The notes beneath the pieces were generated by a model. The model was not told where the DNA came from, did not search any database, and was given only the letters and a program-made list of their open reading frames with translations. Position numbers and translations under genes: made by a program. A stretch of DNA of 64,000 nt from Bog-473 sp963706555 (GTDB lineage Bacteria > Actinomycetota > Acidimicrobiia > Acidimicrobiales > RAAP-2), in assembly GCA_963706555.1 (NCBI GenBank), contig OY970164.1, positions 868,001-932,000 of the forward strand, in the 5' to 3' direction. Positions 53,442 to 62,403 of the stretch are shown here, piece after piece (within the stretch, counting starts at the first letter, position 1; every line of letters starts with the position of its first letter).

Positions 53442-54146
53442 TCACTCGACGGACTCAGGTCGGTGGTTACGTTCGTTCTTGGTCCGCCGGCGAAGCGCCT
53501 TGCGGCTGTGGACAGCCCTCTTGTCACCCGCCGCGGCGGCGAGAGCGATCCGCCGAACGAGCTCGTCCGCGTCGCTCTCTGCCGCTTGCCGAAGGGCCTG
53601 CCCGACCCTGGGGTCGATGGGCGCGATGCGACAGACAACTTCGACCGCTCGATGCCGCACCTTTGCGCTCGGGTCCTCGAGTACCGTCCGCACCAGGTCA
53701 GCGACGACGTCCTCGACACACAATTCGCCCGTCCGGCAGTGCTCACAGGACAGGGCGTGCAACGCAATGAGACGGACTCGAGGGACCGGGTCACCCAGCG
53801 CGTGACGGAACACATGGACGGAGTCATCGTTGGCCGCATGGTCGAGGATGCCCAGACACTCTCTACGGACTTTCGGGCTCGGATGGAGGAGGGACGCGGC
53901 CTGCATCGCCGTCACCGGCACCGCCCCGGAAAAAGGTCGCCAACGGCCTCCAGTCTCCCGCCACCGTGCAACGTGGCGCGACCAGCCCTCGAAGTAGTCC
54001 CTCACCGCACGTTCGTCGTCCGGCCGCAGCGAAGTTTGCACTGGCGAGCGTGCCAGCAATTGGCGGCGGGCCGCCTGGTAGGACTCTCCCGTCCGTTGGG
54101 CCCTCACTCTGATCTGCTTCTTGAGGTCTCGATCCTCGGTCATCAT
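53442..54146 (-). CDS. HEAT-repeat protein
   Basis: The 234-residue protein opens with MTEDRDLKKQIRVRAQRTGE, SYQAARRQL, a short N-terminal motif common to several actinobacterial proteins. After a linker come about four HEAT helical pairs (HPSPKVRRECLGILDHAAND, GDPVPRVRLIALHALSCEHC, EDPSAKVRHRAVEVVCRIAP). It ends in a basic tail (KALRRRTKNERNHR). HEAT proteins are scaffolds; partner unknown. The 195-base gap to the CMD gene upstream holds nothing clear. Confidence 0.8.
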   Translation of the reverse strand: MMTEDRDLKKQIRVRAQRTGESYQAARRQLLARSPVQTSLRPDDERAVRDYFEGWSRHVARWRETGGRWRPFSGAVPVTAMQAASLLHPSPKVRRECLGILDHAANDDSVHVFRHALGDPVPRVRLIALHALSCEHCRTGELCVEDVVADLVRTVLEDPSAKVRHRAVEVVCRIAPIDPRVGQALRQAAESDADELVRRIALAAAAGDKRAVHSRKALRRRTKNERNHRPESVE

Positions 54147-54342
54147 CAGTCACGCTCCATGGCTCCTTCGAGAGTTCCCCCAGCAGAACCCCCCCGGGAG
54201 CGGGTACGTGACAACTGTGTCGGCCCGAGGGTCTGCCCCCCTTCGCCCGCTCTCGTGGCTTTGCTGGGAAAAGCCATCGCAGGTGAGGCGCTGGACCACG
54301 CCTGAGTGCATTATCCCACCAAGTGGACTCTGTGTTCAACCT

Positions 54343-54807
54343 TCACGGACCGCTACCCACGCGGGGCAACTCATGATCACTCGGCAACTCGACGGCAAGG
54401 TTGATGCGGTTCCACACATTGATCAATCCGATGAGATAGAGCAACGCCGCAAGCTCTCCGTCATCGAACTGTGCCCGGCCCGCCTCCCAAGTCGCGTCGC
54501 CCACTCGATGCCCGTCCCCCACCTTTGTCATGGCTTCGGCGAGACCGAGCGCAGCACGCTCGCGCGCATCGAAGTCGGGAGCCTCTCGCCAGCCGGCCAA
54601 GGCGTCCATTTTGGTCTGGACAACCCCTGCGCTGCGGGCCGCGCCGGAGTGGAGCACGAGACAGAACGAACATCCGGTCATCTGGGAGACACGGACCTGT
54701 ACGAGCTGACAGAGCGCCGGCTCGAGCGGACCACGGGCGAGGTGGCCCGCCAGCGCGAGAACGTCCTCGTAGAATTGACCACCGTTCCCGTACGGATCGA
54801 AGCGCAC
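54343..54807 (-). CDS. Carboxymuconolactone decarboxylase (CMD)/AhpD family protein
   Basis: The 154-residue protein is all-alpha with the AhpD redox motif in VSQMTGCSFCLVLHSGAARSAG (CxxC with the following His), then ALGLAEAMTKVGDGHRVGD and LLYLIGLINVWNRINLAV. Family members act as alkylhydroperoxidases or lactone decarboxylases; the CxxC...H favours peroxidase-type redox. ATG 54807 is the start. Confidence 0.88.
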   Translation of the reverse strand: MRFDPYGNGGQFYEDVLALAGHLARGPLEPALCQLVQVRVSQMTGCSFCLVLHSGAARSAGVVQTKMDALAGWREAPDFDARERAALGLAEAMTKVGDGHRVGDATWEAGRAQFDDGELAALLYLIGLINVWNRINLAVELPSDHELPRVGSGP

Positions 54808-54893
54808 ACCTCGGACCGTACTCGCAGCATCTGCGGAACCACGGGATTGAGTCCCCTGAGAGAACGGCTCTCCCGTGAGTCCTCGCTCGAAGT

Positions 54894-55708
54894 TCAGCCG
54901 ACTCTTGCACGAACCACAGCCAGGTGCCGTTCCGCGTGACCCCGCATGTCGGGTCCACGCTCAAGAGCGCCCCAGCACCAGGTCGCGGTCGTGGCGCTGA
55001 TCATCATCCGACAGAGAGCCAAAGTCTCCGCGTCGAGGTGACCCGGGTAGTGGCGCGCGACTTCGGGCTCCAGGTGGGCAACGTCCCATTCGACTGGTCC
55101 GAACTCAACCGTCTCGAAGTCAATGAAGCGGGGTCTTCCGGCCACCACAAGGATGTTCAACCGGTGCGGTGAACCATGGATCACCCGACCGCTGTCAGAG
55201 AGCATCGGAAGTGACCTCATGGCCGAACTGAGCACTCCGTGCAGGATCTCGCGGTCCTCGGCCCGAAGGTCGGGTGCGAACTCCCCATCCTCGAGACAGC
55301 GAATTGCATCGGCACAAGCAAGGTCATGGGAGTGGAGAGGAACGACTGATCCGAGAGGTGAGAGGGCCTCGTGGAGGTCATGCAGCGCCGTCGCGATCGA
55401 CTGGGCGTTCGCCACCACGTTCGGAGCCTGGGGCTCATACTTCCAAAACGTCACATCGGACCCATCGACACGATGGATGTGTTCTCCAATTTCGGCCGCT
55501 GGGGGACAATTGGCGCATCGGCGAGGTGGAGTGCCTGAGCCAGGGCCAGTTCCCTGCCTGCCATGTCGGGGCGGGTAGAGATTTTTGCCACCACCATGCT
55601 GGGGCTCAACCAGACCAGAATGTTGTTCGTGGATCGCAGGGGAACGACTTCGTCGACCTTTAGTCCGAGACGGCAGGCCAGTTCGACGACCAACTCCACG
55701 ATTCCCAC
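54894..55708 (-). CDS. Aminoglycoside phosphotransferase-like kinase (one frameshift)
   Basis: Bases 55708 to about 55480 encode an N-lobe (VVPLRSTNNILVWLSPSMVV, AKISTRPDMAGRELALAQ). The frame then changes near 55460-55490 and continues HRVDGSDVTFWKYEPQAPN, LHDLHEALSPLG, VIHGSPHRLNILV (catalytic loop with Ser in the usual Asp place of HGD) and RFIDFETVEFGPVEWDVAHL (metal-binding Asp). It belongs to the APH/choline kinase group; substrate unknown. The frame break is at the lobe junction and is likely an error because both lobes are intact. Confidence 0.75.
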
Positions 55709-55763
55709 CGCAGCATCATGGTCCCTCCATGGAGCCTTTCGTCAAGGGACCGAGATGGTTCGG

Positions 55764-55780
55764 TAAAATCGCGGGCAGTG
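55764..55780 (+). promoter_or_regulatory. Promoter -10 (TAAAAT) giving a leaderless start
   Basis: TAAAAT at 55764-55769 lies eight bases before GTG 55778, the most A/T-rich spot locally. A start at or beside the GTG would produce a leaderless message for the small gene. The -35 is not clear. Confidence 0.4.
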
Positions 55781-56035
55781 TCGTCCAGGCTCGACAAGAG
55801 TTGGCTCGTCGTCGCCAGCCATCAGGTGCCCGACGCCAGTCGCTGCGTCGACATCTTCTCCCGCCCCGATGGCTCATTCGGCTTCGAGGAGTTTCGCAGG
55901 GACCCCGAGGATCTTGGGGCATGGACGCCGATCAGCTACTTCTCAGGGCGCGAGTTTCGGACGGAGCGCAGCGCGGTCGAAGCCGCCCGACAATCGGTAC
56001 CCTGGCTCGCGGCGCTGCTCGATGCACCTGGCTGA
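55778..56035 (+). CDS. Small hypothetical protein
   Basis: The 85-residue protein starts at GTG 55778. It reads SWLVVASHQVPDASRCVDIF, SRPDGSFGFEEFRRDPED, YFSGREFRTERSAVEAARQS and VPWLAALL. The mix of a short beta hairpin and one helix resembles small actinobacterial proteins of unknown function. No signal or membrane segment. It is convergent with the HAD gene and divergent from the kinase gene. Confidence 0.6.
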   Translation: MSSRLDKSWLVVASHQVPDASRCVDIFSRPDGSFGFEEFRRDPEDLGAWTPISYFSGREFRTERSAVEAARQSVPWLAALLDAPG

Positions 56036-56085
56036 GCGCGGCCACGATCGCTGAAACTTCGGCCACTTCACCCACCCCGACCGGT

Positions 56086-56748
56086 CTAGACCCGACGGCG
56101 GGCCATTGCCACGGTGTCGGCCAACCCGATGCCGTCGAGCGAGCCGACGACGGCGTCCGCCTTCGAGAAATCCAGAGACCGGGTCAGGTCGTGCGGCACG
56201 GCGACGGTGAAGAGTCCTGCGGTGACCGCCGCCGAGACGCCGTGCGGGGAGTCTTCGACTGCGACGGACAGCAGAGGGTCGGCGCCGAGGTTGGCGCAGG
56301 CCAAGAGGTACGAAGTGGGATCAGGCTTGGACGGGACGTCCTTTCCGCGACCCACGACGGACCCGAAGCGATCTCTCAGTCCGAGACGCTCCAGATGTGC
56401 ATCCACCCATTCGAGCGATGACGAGGACGCCACTCCGATGCGCAGGCCCAGGTTCTCCGCGTCGGCGATCCATTCACGAATGCCTGGTCGAACGTCGTAG
56501 CGCGCTTGAAGCTCGTCTCGCCGGGCTCGTCGTCGGTCGTTGAGCGATGGGTCCAGACTCATCCCCACGCGGACCTGGAGAGCCCCCCACGGATCGAAGG
56601 CGTCCTCCATACCCAGTGTCCGTTGCCAATCCTCCAGCGCAAGGTCTTGTCCATGGGCCGCCCACAGCTCGGCCCACGACCGGTAGCTGGGCTCCTCGGT
56701 ATCGAGAATCGTCCCGTCGAAGTCGAACACCACGCACGTCCTGTCCAC
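56086..56748 (-). CDS. HAD phosphatase, beta-phosphoglucomutase-like
   Basis: The 220-residue HAD has motif I VVFDFDGTILDTEEPSYRSW, an alpha cap, motif II GVASSSSLEWVDAHL, motif III SKPDPTSYLLACANLG, and motif IV AVEDSPHGVSAAVTAG. DFDGTILDTE with a cap is the pattern of phosphoglucomutase-like phosphatases acting on sugar phosphates or phosphoglycolate. GTG 56748 is the start. Transcribed after the GNAT gene on the same strand, 19 bases apart. Confidence 0.92.
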   Translation of the reverse strand: MDRTCVVFDFDGTILDTEEPSYRSWAELWAAHGQDLALEDWQRTLGMEDAFDPWGALQVRVGMSLDPSLNDRRRARRDELQARYDVRPGIREWIADAENLGLRIGVASSSSLEWVDAHLERLGLRDRFGSVVGRGKDVPSKPDPTSYLLACANLGADPLLSVAVEDSPHGVSAAVTAGLFTVAVPHDLTRSLDFSKADAVVGSLDGIGLADTVAMARRRV

Positions 56749-56767
56749 CTCGAGATTCTGACAGGCG

Positions 56768-57280
56768 CTATGTGGTCTCCGTCCGGGGCCCGATGAACAC
56801 GAACTCGTTGATGGGTACGCCCCGGCCGAAGGTGACAGTCACCTGTCCGAGACGAATCCATCCTTGGCTCTCGTAGAGCCGTATGGCCGAGACATGTCGG
56901 TCGACGACGTCGAGGACCGGCCTGAGCCCGAGGTGTGTTGCATGCCCCGCGGCGCGATCCAAGAGGGATCGACCGATGCCCAATCGGCGAGCGGCCGGAT
57001 TGACGAGGAGCCGGGCGACCACCCCGAAGCGTGACGCAGGAATTCCTGTCTTCTCCGTCGCAAGGTCCATCACGGCGCCGGCGCGGGCCGGGTGCAGGGC
57101 AACGTGGCCGACAACCTCGTCGTCTTCGTCGGCCACCCAGGCCCCAATGGCATCTGGCACCGCCAGAAAGGAACGCAGATCTCCCGGCAGATAGACGGGA
57201 TAGCCGTCGTGTGCATGCACCATTTCGGCCAACCGCTCGCAGGCCACGAGGTCGCCATCGGCCCGGGGTCGCACTTCCAT
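56768..57280 (-). CDS. GNAT family N-acetyltransferase
   Basis: The 170-residue acetyl-CoA-dependent transferase has strands MEVRPRADGDLVACERLAEM and AIGAWVADEDDEVVGHVALH, acetyl-CoA loop LLVNPAARRLGIGRSLLDRA (R/Q-x-x-G-I-G-x form), VLDVVDRHVSAIRLYESQGW and an ending beta bulge. Substrate unknown. ATG 57280 gives a normal length. It is divergent from the P450 gene (117 bases). Confidence 0.9.
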   Translation of the reverse strand: MEVRPRADGDLVACERLAEMVHAHDGYPVYLPGDLRSFLAVPDAIGAWVADEDDEVVGHVALHPARAGAVMDLATEKTGIPASRFGVVARLLVNPAARRLGIGRSLLDRAAGHATHLGLRPVLDVVDRHVSAIRLYESQGWIRLGQVTVTFGRGVPINEFVFIGPRTETT

Positions 57281-57397
57281 CTGCCCACGATCGCACACGG
57301 ACTCCGCATCCGGCGACGACGGGATGGACCTTTGGCAGTACGATGCGCGTGCAGTGCAAGGTGAGCCGGACACGACCTTCTTCTCAACGGTGCATCC

Positions 57398-58636
57398 GTG
57401 ACGGGTCTGAGCGATGTCGACCTCACGGACTACGACCTCTACCGTCAAGGGTTTCCGCACGACGTGTTCACCCGGCTGCGCCGGGAGGCGCCGGTCTGGA
57501 AGCACCCCGAGACCGAAATGCTCCACCAAGCCGGCGTGGCGCCCTTCTGGGTTGTGTCGCGCCATGATGATCTGCGAAGGGTGAACCGCGACACGGTCAC
57601 ATTCACCGCCTTTGACGGTGCCCAAATCCGGGACACCAGCCCGGAGCGCAAGGGAAAGATGTTGATCTCCATGGACGGGAAGCCGCACTCCCGTTTGCGC
57701 CGACTCGTCTCGCACGGATTCACACCCCGCATGCTCGACACGCTCGAGAGCCACCTGCGGTGGCGCACACATCGCATACTCGATTCCATCGAGGGCAAGG
57801 CTGGCGTCGATTTCGTCGGAGAGGTGGCCGAGCTCCTGCCGCTGCATGTGATCGCCGACATCATCGGCATTCCCGAGGACGAGCGCCCCGACGTGTTCAG
57901 GAGTACGAACACCATTCTTCGGGCCTTCGATCCCGAAGGTGGTGTCGGGCTGGAGCAACGTCTAAAGACCGAGCGCAAGCTGTTCGCCTATGCCACCACT
58001 TTCAATGACGCGAAACGACGCGCGCCGGTTGACGACATCTGGTCGGTCTTGGTGCAGGCTGAAGTCGTCGACGACGACGGCACGCCGACCCGGTTGAGCA
58101 ACCACGAGCTGGACCTCTTCTTCTTTCTTCTCGCGGCGGCAGGGTCAGAAACGACCCGCAATGCCATCTCCTATGGAATGCTGGCGTTGACCGAACACCC
58201 CGGGCAGCTCGCGAGACTCCGGGCTGATCCCGGTCTCATCGATCTGGCGGTCAATGAGATCCTCCGGTGGAGCTCGCCCGTGTCATACTTCCGGCGAACG
58301 GCGACAACCGATATCGAGGTGCGGGGACAACAGATCCGATCTGGCGACCTCGTGACGTTCTGGCATCCCTCGGCCAATCGGGACGAGGACGTCTTTGCCG
58401 AACCCTTTCACTTCGACGTCGCACGGACACCCAACGACCAGGTGGCGTTCGGTGGCGGGGGCCCGCATCATTGTCTCGGTGCGACCCTGGCCCGGCGGGA
58501 GATCCGCATCATGTTCGAGTCGCTCCTGGAGCGATTCACCTCGCTGGAGGTGACAGGTGATCCCTTGTGGGCGGTGCCCGGGCCCCTGGTCACGGTTGTC
58601 TGCTCGCTCGACCGCCTGCCCATGCGCCTTTCCTGA
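57398..58636 (+). CDS. Cytochrome P450
   Basis: The 412-residue P450 has I-helix FFFLLAAAGSETTRNAISYG, K-helix ExxR in VNEILRWSSPVSYFRRTA, and heme motif FGGGGPHHCLGATLARRE with ligand Cys. This pattern (AAGSETTRN, SPVSYFRRTA) resembles CYP125/CYP142-like actinobacterial P450s that oxidise sterol side chains or fatty acids. The specific substrate is inference. GTG 57398 is the start. It opens a plus-strand run with SRPBCC, LLM, SDR and VOC genes. Confidence 0.94.
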   Translation: MTGLSDVDLTDYDLYRQGFPHDVFTRLRREAPVWKHPETEMLHQAGVAPFWVVSRHDDLRRVNRDTVTFTAFDGAQIRDTSPERKGKMLISMDGKPHSRLRRLVSHGFTPRMLDTLESHLRWRTHRILDSIEGKAGVDFVGEVAELLPLHVIADIIGIPEDERPDVFRSTNTILRAFDPEGGVGLEQRLKTERKLFAYATTFNDAKRRAPVDDIWSVLVQAEVVDDDGTPTRLSNHELDLFFFLLAAAGSETTRNAISYGMLALTEHPGQLARLRADPGLIDLAVNEILRWSSPVSYFRRTATTDIEVRGQQIRSGDLVTFWHPSANRDEDVFAEPFHFDVARTPNDQVAFGGGGPHHCLGATLARREIRIMFESLLERFTSLEVTGDPLWAVPGPLVTVVCSLDRLPMRLS

Positions 58637-58728
58637 CCCTTCCTGGACGTTCGCCGTGCGGCGCCGCTTGCATCGGCCCTACGGTCTCGGGCACACACCA
58701 CCGAATGTCGCGTCAAATGGGAGGCGAA

Positions 58729-59226
58729 GTGCAGGACCACAGGTTCGAATTTGTCGTAGACGGAACGCCCGAAGAGGTCTGGGACGTGATGGCAGCGCAA
58801 TCCCGCACGAACGTGGATCGAGGCTCGGTGCAGATCGAGATCCTGCACCAGGGCGACGCCGTGGGGAATGGTCTGGTCCGTCACTGCTACTTTCCCGTGC
58901 CGAAGTATCTGCTCACCGGTGGCAAGGCCGAGTCCTGGGAGTGGATCACGGAGGCGGAACGGCCGCTCTCTTGGCGCTACGACACGGTGTCCAAGCCCCT
59001 CTGGTCCAAGTCGACAGGCTGGATCCGCCTCGATGATGTAGGCGAGGGCAGAACAAAGGTCTCCTTTCGCGAGACCTACGAGGCGTTCAACCCGCTGGCC
59101 CGGCTCCTGCTCGAAAAGCCCGTGCACACGTTCTTGTCCAAGGACAACGACCGGCTGATCGAGGCCGCGTTGGTGCGTGCACTCGCCGAAGCCCATGCCA
59201 AGCGTGAGGGGAACTCGGGGGAATGA
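58729..59226 (+). CDS. SRPBCC (polyketide cyclase/START-like) family protein
   Basis: The roughly 165-residue helix-grip protein reads FEFVVDGTPEEVWDVMAAQS, GNGLVRHCYFPVPKYLLTGG, RPLSWRYDTVSKPL, RTKVSFRETYEAFNPLARLL and a long C-terminal helix. GTG 58729 has GGGAGG four bases before it; ATG 58705 and 58717 are in-frame alternatives. SRPBCC proteins bind hydrophobic ligands or catalyse cyclisation. The stop overlaps the LLM start (ATGA), so they are coupled. Confidence 0.85.
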   Translation: MQDHRFEFVVDGTPEEVWDVMAAQSRTNVDRGSVQIEILHQGDAVGNGLVRHCYFPVPKYLLTGGKAESWEWITEAERPLSWRYDTVSKPLWSKSTGWIRLDDVGEGRTKVSFRETYEAFNPLARLLLEKPVHTFLSKDNDRLIEAALVRALAEAHAKREGNSGE

Positions 59227-60272
59227 AGTTCGGGACATATCACACGTACCAGGTTCCTCCCTGGACGACGACGGAGCAGGTCATGGCCGAGGAACTGGAA
59301 CGGGTGCACCTCGCCGAGCAGCTTGGCTTCGACAGCGTGTGGGTCCCCGAGCAGCACTTCTTCGACTATTGCGCCTGCCCCGATGCCATGACCATGGTCA
59401 CCTACCTGTTGGGACAGACCACCAGGGTCCGGGTGGGCGCGGCCGTCGTGAACCTCTCCCTGACGCACCCGCTCCGATTCGTCGAGCGCGCCGCCCTCCT
59501 CGACCGCCTTGGAAGAGGACGCGTCGACCTGTGCATAGGGCGTGGCTATCAGTGGCCGCAGAACGTGGCCTTCGAAGTGGAGGAGGCCACGACCAAAGCC
59601 CGTTTCACCGAGTCAATGGACATCGTGCTGGGAGCGTGGACCGGCGAGTCGAGGAGCTATGACGGGACGTACTTCCGGTTCCCGACCGTGCAGACCTGGC
59701 CCCGCCCCATCCGTCGCCCCGAAGAGGTACTCCTGATGAGCGTCGGCGGCACCACGCCGCTGGAGGAGACCATCGCACGCGGCGTTCCGCTCGCATTGTC
59801 GTCGCCCTTCGCCCCGGTCGAGGCCACAGCTGAAGCCTTCACGCGCTATTCCGCGCTCCTGCAGGAGTCCGCACACGATGCCGACGCTTTTTTGGACCGC
59901 GCGATCGTCCTGCTCTACACCCTGCTGGCGCCATCGGCCGATGAGGCGCGGGCGATCGCCAAACCACCCTACGAATGGCACATGTCCCGTCTGGCCGCGT
60001 TGAGTATGGCGCCCCCGTCCCCGGACGAGGTGTGGAGCTCTCTCGCCTCGTACGGTCCCGCGGCCGAAATTCCCGACGCCGACTACACCCAGGCCACGGA
60101 GACCAACCTTCTCTTCGACGACCCGGATGGCTTCAGCCAGAAGATCGATGTTCTGCGATCCGCCGGTGTCCGCAACATCGTCACGTGGATGGGCGTCGGG
60201 GGCGTGGCGCAGGAGCACGTCCTGCGATCGATGCGCTTGTTCGCCGAGGAGGTACGGCCCCGCTTCGCGTGA
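59223..60272 (+). CDS. LLM-class flavin/F420-dependent oxidoreductase
   Basis: The 349-residue TIM-barrel LLM protein has LAEQLGFDSVWVPEQHFFDY, VRVGAAVVNLSLTHPLRFVE, LDRLGRGRVDLCIGRGY and RPIRRPEEVLLMSVGGTT. The PEQHFFDY form is usual for alkanal monooxygenase-like members. Cofactor (FMN or F420) cannot be decided. It shares ATGA with the SRPBCC gene and is followed 91 bases later by an SDR gene; a joint oxidative pathway is inferred. Confidence 0.91.
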   Translation: MKFGTYHTYQVPPWTTTEQVMAEELERVHLAEQLGFDSVWVPEQHFFDYCACPDAMTMVTYLLGQTTRVRVGAAVVNLSLTHPLRFVERAALLDRLGRGRVDLCIGRGYQWPQNVAFEVEEATTKARFTESMDIVLGAWTGESRSYDGTYFRFPTVQTWPRPIRRPEEVLLMSVGGTTPLEETIARGVPLALSSPFAPVEATAEAFTRYSALLQESAHDADAFLDRAIVLLYTLLAPSADEARAIAKPPYEWHMSRLAALSMAPPSPDEVWSSLASYGPAAEIPDADYTQATETNLLFDDPDGFSQKIDVLRSAGVRNIVTWMGVGGVAQEHVLRSMRLFAEEVRPRFA

Positions 60273-60363
60273 GCTCCTCACCTTGTCGGGTGACACGACG
60301 TCGGCACTTGATTAGGGTCATGACGCCGTTGGTGCTCGACGGCGTACGTGGGGGAGGCGTCAT

Positions 60364-61104
60364 ATGAGCGATGCAAAGAGTGCGGTTGTCGTCGGTGGCT
60401 CATCGGGCATCGGCGCCGCGGTGGTCGAGGCCTACCGCGCCCAGGGCAAGCCGGTGCTGGTCTGGGACATCGCAGGCAAGCCTGACGTGGAATGTGACGT
60501 CGCCGACCCGAAGTCGATCGATCGCGCCGTCACCGAGACCCTCGGCCTCACCGGCGTCCCCGCCGAATTGACCGTCACCGTGGGAGTCGGCCACGTCGGA
60601 ATGCTGCTCGACGAGCCTGTCGAGGAATGGGACCGCGTGCTGGCTGTCAATACCAGGGGTCCATGGCTCGTCATGCGCGCCCTCGCCAAGGCGTCCCTCG
60701 AAGCCTCCGTCCCGGCGTCCTTCATCGCCACGTCGAGCGTCAGTGCGCGCCTGGTCGACCGCAGCATGGGGACGTACTGCGCCTCGAAGGCCGCCCTCAG
60801 CATGCTGGTCAAGGTGGCGGCGTGCGAATGGGCACCGCACAGGATCCGGGTGAACGCCGTGGGCCCGGGCGTGACCCAGACCCCGATGCTGGGTGAAGCC
60901 CCGACAGGCCGGGGCTGGTGGGGCGCCGTGGAGGACCGAACCCCGTTGGGACGCCTGGGCCAGCCGGACGACATCGCCGAGGCGATCCTTGCACTCCACC
61001 AACTGGCGTGGGTCACCGGGCAGATCCTCGAGGTCGATGGTGGACTCGCGCTCCACAGCCCCATCGACGCCTACGGTGAGAACACCCGACAGGCATCGAG
61101 GTGA
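60364..61104 (+). CDS. Short-chain dehydrogenase/reductase (SDR)
   Basis: The 246-residue classical SDR has cofactor motif VVVGGSSGIGAAVVEAY, VTVGVGHVG (in the place of NNAG), catalytic Ser in IATSSVSARLV, YCASKAA (Tyr, Lys) and C-terminal TGQILEVDGGLAL. It oxidises or reduces an alcohol/keto pair, usually of an acyl-CoA, steroid or sugar. ATG 60364 lies in CATATGAGC. The VOC gene follows four bases after its stop. Confidence 0.92.
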   Translation: MSDAKSAVVVGGSSGIGAAVVEAYRAQGKPVLVWDIAGKPDVECDVADPKSIDRAVTETLGLTGVPAELTVTVGVGHVGMLLDEPVEEWDRVLAVNTRGPWLVMRALAKASLEASVPASFIATSSVSARLVDRSMGTYCASKAALSMLVKVAACEWAPHRIRVNAVGPGVTQTPMLGEAPTGRGWWGAVEDRTPLGRLGQPDDIAEAILALHQLAWVTGQILEVDGGLALHSPIDAYGENTRQASR

Positions 61105-61108
61105 CCCG

Positions 61109-61560
61109 ATGAAAATCCACCACAGCGCCATCTGCACCCGCGACCTTGACGCCAGCGTCCGCTTCTGGCGGGACGGGTTGGGCTTCGTCGAACAGATGGA
61201 TGAACGATTCGAGGGTGATTGGCCGACCCTGTTCGGGGCCCGCGGCCGGAACTCCGCTCGATCTTTCTCGGTGACCCGACCGACATCACCGGCGGTCTCG
61301 TCGAGCTGGTGGAATTCCCGGCGGGGATCGACGACGGGGCGCCCGACGTGGGTCCGCCGGAGGTGGGCTTCTTCTTGCTCTCCGTCTACCTGGACGTCGG
61401 GCCCACCCTGGAGCGATTGGCGGCCCTCGGGTTCACCGAAGAGGTGCGCCGGATCACGCTTGTGCAGGGAGTCGAGATGGCGGTCGTCCACGACCCGAAC
61501 GGCGTGCGGGTGGAACTGATCGGCCTGGGATCGGCGACCGACCCGTTGACGGCGCAGTAG
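61109..61560 (+). CDS. VOC family protein (one frameshift)
   Basis: ATG 61109 follows GAGGTGACCC. The first part reads KIHHSAICTRDLDASVRFWR, DGLGFVEQMDERFEGDW, then near 61245-61255 the frame changes to FLGDPTDITGGLVELVEFPA, PPEVGFFLLSVYLDVGPTLE and VHDPNGVRVELIG. The joined protein is about 150 residues, one VOC module pair with metal-ligand candidates His (IHHSAI) and Glu (VRVELIG). It is probably an error rather than decay. It may be a dioxygenase, isomerase or epimerase in the same pathway. Confidence 0.78.
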
Positions 61561-61572
61561 TCCGGCCCGGCC

Positions 61573-62403
61573 TCAACCGGGGGTACTCGCGCCGGAGCGC
61601 TTCACCCGTACACCTTGACTCACGGTCGCGACCCGGTCGCCCCCGACGTTGCTGATCGTGGCGGCGACGAGGCCCCGTCCATCGTGTCGGGTGCTCAACC
61701 TGGCGTCGAGATACAGCCAATCATCGAAACGTGGCACACCGTGAAACCAGATCGTGTGGTCGACCGTCAGGGGCGTTGCGTGCGGGTCTCCCACGGCTTC
61801 ATGCACGACCATGACGAGCGCCATGTCCGAAATGAAGGCGATCGCCGCAGCGTGGAGCGCAGGATTGTCGGGAAGCTCTACCCGCGGCCTGACCCACAAG
61901 GGGTGAATCGCTTCGGGATCACGATGGACGACCTCCACCTGATCGAAACCCCAGCGCGTCACGAACGGCGATCGGGGATCAGATGACGTGGGCGGGGTGA
62001 CGGCGGCGTCGGACGGGGTGCTGGGCGTCGTGGGTGCATCCGGGGGGACCGGCTCCAGCGCAACGTTGACTGCGGCGATCTGTCGTCCGCCCTGGCTCAT
62101 GGCGAGGCTCCGGTGCTGAGTCGATCGACCATCACGCAGGTTGGTCACCGCAATGTCGATTCCGGACCCGGCGAGACCACGATCGAGGAGTTGGGCCTGG
62201 AGCGACACGGGGATCCAGGCTCCCTCGGAGGACTGCGCCGCAGCGACCACGGCGAGCCCGAAGAGCTGACCGCCGAAAATGGAGGGGGCTGCGATGACGT
62301 TGGTGTCGGCGTAGCACTGCATCCCCTCACCCGATACCACGAAAAGATCGGCCAGACGATGTTCTTCGCCGGCGTCCTCCTCACCCAACAGGGTCACCGG
62401 CAA
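61573..62403 (-). CDS. Acyl-CoA thioesterase (TesB-like double hotdog)
   Basis: The 276-residue protein has two hotdog halves. The first carries SIFGGQLFGLAVVAAAQ, the second ISDMALVMVVH (active Asp) and TIWFHGVPRFDDWLYLDAR. A Pro/Ser/Thr linker (PTTPSTPSDAAVTPPTSSDP) joins them. TesB enzymes release fatty acids from acyl-CoA. TTG 62403 overlaps the upstream hydrolase stop by 23 bases; GTG 62397 is an alternative start. Confidence 0.87.
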   Translation of the reverse strand: MPVTLLGEEDAGEEHRLADLFVVSGEGMQCYADTNVIAAPSIFGGQLFGLAVVAAAQSSEGAWIPVSLQAQLLDRGLAGSGIDIAVTNLRDGRSTQHRSLAMSQGGRQIAAVNVALEPVPPDAPTTPSTPSDAAVTPPTSSDPRSPFVTRWGFDQVEVVHRDPEAIHPLWVRPRVELPDNPALHAAAIAFISDMALVMVVHEAVGDPHATPLTVDHTIWFHGVPRFDDWLYLDARLSTRHDGRGLVAATISNVGGDRVATVSQGVRVKRSGASTPG